From NCBI GenBank assembly GCA_003224195.1, contig QHYP01000062.1, positions 1 through 6,685 of the forward strand: DNA of 6,685 bases, in the 5' to 3' direction. Source of the stretch: Acidobacteriota bacterium (lineage in GTDB: Bacteria; Acidobacteriota; Terriglobia; Acidiferrales; UBA7541). The notes below the pieces were generated by a model that was given only the letters and a program-made list of their open reading frames with translations, ran no database searches and had not been told where the DNA came from. Made by a program: the position numbers and the translations under genes. How positions within the stretch are numbered: position 1 is the stretch's first letter; each line of letters starts with the position of its first letter. Positions 6,221 to 6,685 of the stretch are shown in pieces.

Positions 6221-6295
6221 TGGTAGCGGTACCGGGAATCGAACCCGGGTTTCCAGATTGAGAATCTGACGTCCTAACCCCTAGACGATACCGCC
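6221..6295 (-). tRNA. tRNA-Glu (anticodon CTC)
   Basis: Complete 75-base tRNA including the encoded CCA. The acceptor stem pairs GGCGGTA with TACCGCT (seven pairs, the first a G-U wobble), followed by discriminator A and CCA. The D-arm contains GTCTAGGGGTTAGGAC, typical of bacterial tRNA-Glu. The anticodon stem TCAGA/TCTGG closes the loop TTCTCAA, which reads anticodon CTC for the GAG codon. The T-arm is CCGGG-TTCGATT-CCCGG. No intron or mismatch is seen. It lies upstream of and co-directional with proline dehydrogenase, 257 bases from that start, and divergent from the ABC-transporter gene. No integrase or direct repeat of its 3' end is visible here, so there is no sign of it being used as an attachment site. 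Confidence 0.96.
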
Positions 6296-6348
6296 GCTGT
6301 GGATGGGTTTCTCGATCGTGCGTCGCACTTCCGGTGCAACAGTTCTTG

Positions 6349-6377
6349 ATTTTCGCATGGACAATCTGACTGATCAA
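6349..6377 (-). promoter_or_regulatory. Possible promoter of tRNA-Glu
   Basis: On the minus strand TTGATC (6377-6372) and GAAAAT (6354-6349) are separated by 17 bases. Each matches the housekeeping consensus at four of six positions. A transcript start near 6342 would leave a leader of about 47 bases before the tRNA. The match is moderate and could be chance. Confidence 0.35.
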
Positions 6378-6464
6378 GGACGCTGCTCTCCTCATCCCCG
6401 TATCGTTCGGACCGAGGCTTGACCCGAATCCGTTCCAGCGGCCGTTCTGTGGCAGAATGCGGTC

Positions 6465-6685
6465 GTGCTCCAACCACTGACCGGGCGCAAGGAATGGAAG
6501 TTCTTCAGCGTCCTACCGAAGGCGGCCCCTGGCCTCGCCGCCGCTTGGTGGGCGGTCCTCCTGCTGAGAGGAATCCTGCCGGCGGCGTTCGCAATCGCGA
6601 TGGGCGTGCTTGTCGGCGCCGTGCAACGCGGCGATCCTCTCGCCGGTCCGCTCGCGTTTGCCGGCTCGATCTTCGTGCTGCTTCA
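6465..6685 (+). CDS. ABC exporter membrane domain, N-terminal part (truncated by window edge)
   Basis: An open frame of 73 codons runs off the right edge. After a short basic cytoplasmic segment (GRKEWKFF, residues 7-14) comes a long hydrophobic segment at about 24-52 containing AAAWWAVLLLRGILPAAFAI and GVLVGAV, then a polar turn QRGDPLAG, then a second hydrophobic segment starting PLAFAGSIFVLL. This order resembles the first two membrane helices of type I ABC exporters with fused ATPase, particularly a group I recall with LRG-LPA and QRGDPL in this region. The ATPase part is outside the window, so the assignment is tentative. The only in-frame start before the hydrophobic segment, apart from a CTG at 6447, is the GTG at 6465; the frame is closed by TGA at 6420-6422. 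No strong ribosome binding site precedes it. An ATG at 6495 in another frame opens an arginine-rich product that is a shadow. Confidence 0.65.
   Translation, partial: MLQPLTGRKEWKFFSVLPKAAPGLAAAWWAVLLLRGILPAAFAIAMGVLVGAVQRGDPLAGPLAFAGSIFVLL

Noticed and set aside
6221..6295. tRNA-Glu as an integration site for a mobile element
   Set aside because: No integrase, no repeated tRNA 3' end and no phage or plasmid genes appear in the window.

Overview
The window looks like a chromosomal segment from an Acidobacteriota bacterium (inference). The reasons are a secreted hypothetical protein of a type I associate with that phylum, moderately high GC with GC-rich spacers, and exported carbohydrate-active enzymes sitting beside housekeeping genes. 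I ran no searches, so the taxonomy rests on recall of family resemblance.

Layout, right to left, because almost everything is on the minus strand. At the far right a plus-strand gene begins at about 6465 and runs off the window; it encodes the start of an ABC-exporter-like membrane protein. Divergent from it, on the minus strand, is a complete tRNA-Glu (anticodon CTC, 6221-6295) with encoded CCA. Then come a monofunctional proline dehydrogenase (5040-5963) with a perfect TATAAT box upstream, a GH127/GH146-type beta-L-arabinofuranosidase (2866-4818), a GH51 alpha-L-arabinofuranosidase (1222-2778), and a secreted conserved hypothetical protein (11-823).

Functionally, the centre is a two-enzyme arabinose-release module. 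GH51 removes alpha-linked and DUF1680 enzymes remove beta-linked L-arabinofuranosyl residues, and both proteins carry twin-arginine export signals. They are 87 bases apart, each has a good ribosome binding site, and each leader can form alternative stem-loops. The upstream proline dehydrogenase oxidises L-proline to pyrroline-5-carboxylate. Beta-L-arabinofuranose is best known in plant extensins, where it is attached to hydroxyproline, so the three genes together suggest, without proving, use of hydroxyproline-rich plant cell-wall glycoproteins.

No mobile element, CRISPR array, integrase or phage gene was seen. The longest gene-free stretch is 824-1221 (398 bases), which holds a 24-base imperfect tandem duplication and a possible stem-loop after the GH51 gene. 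Nothing here is a clearly new system. The most interesting points are the enzyme combination, the alternative leader structures, and the uncharacterised secreted protein.
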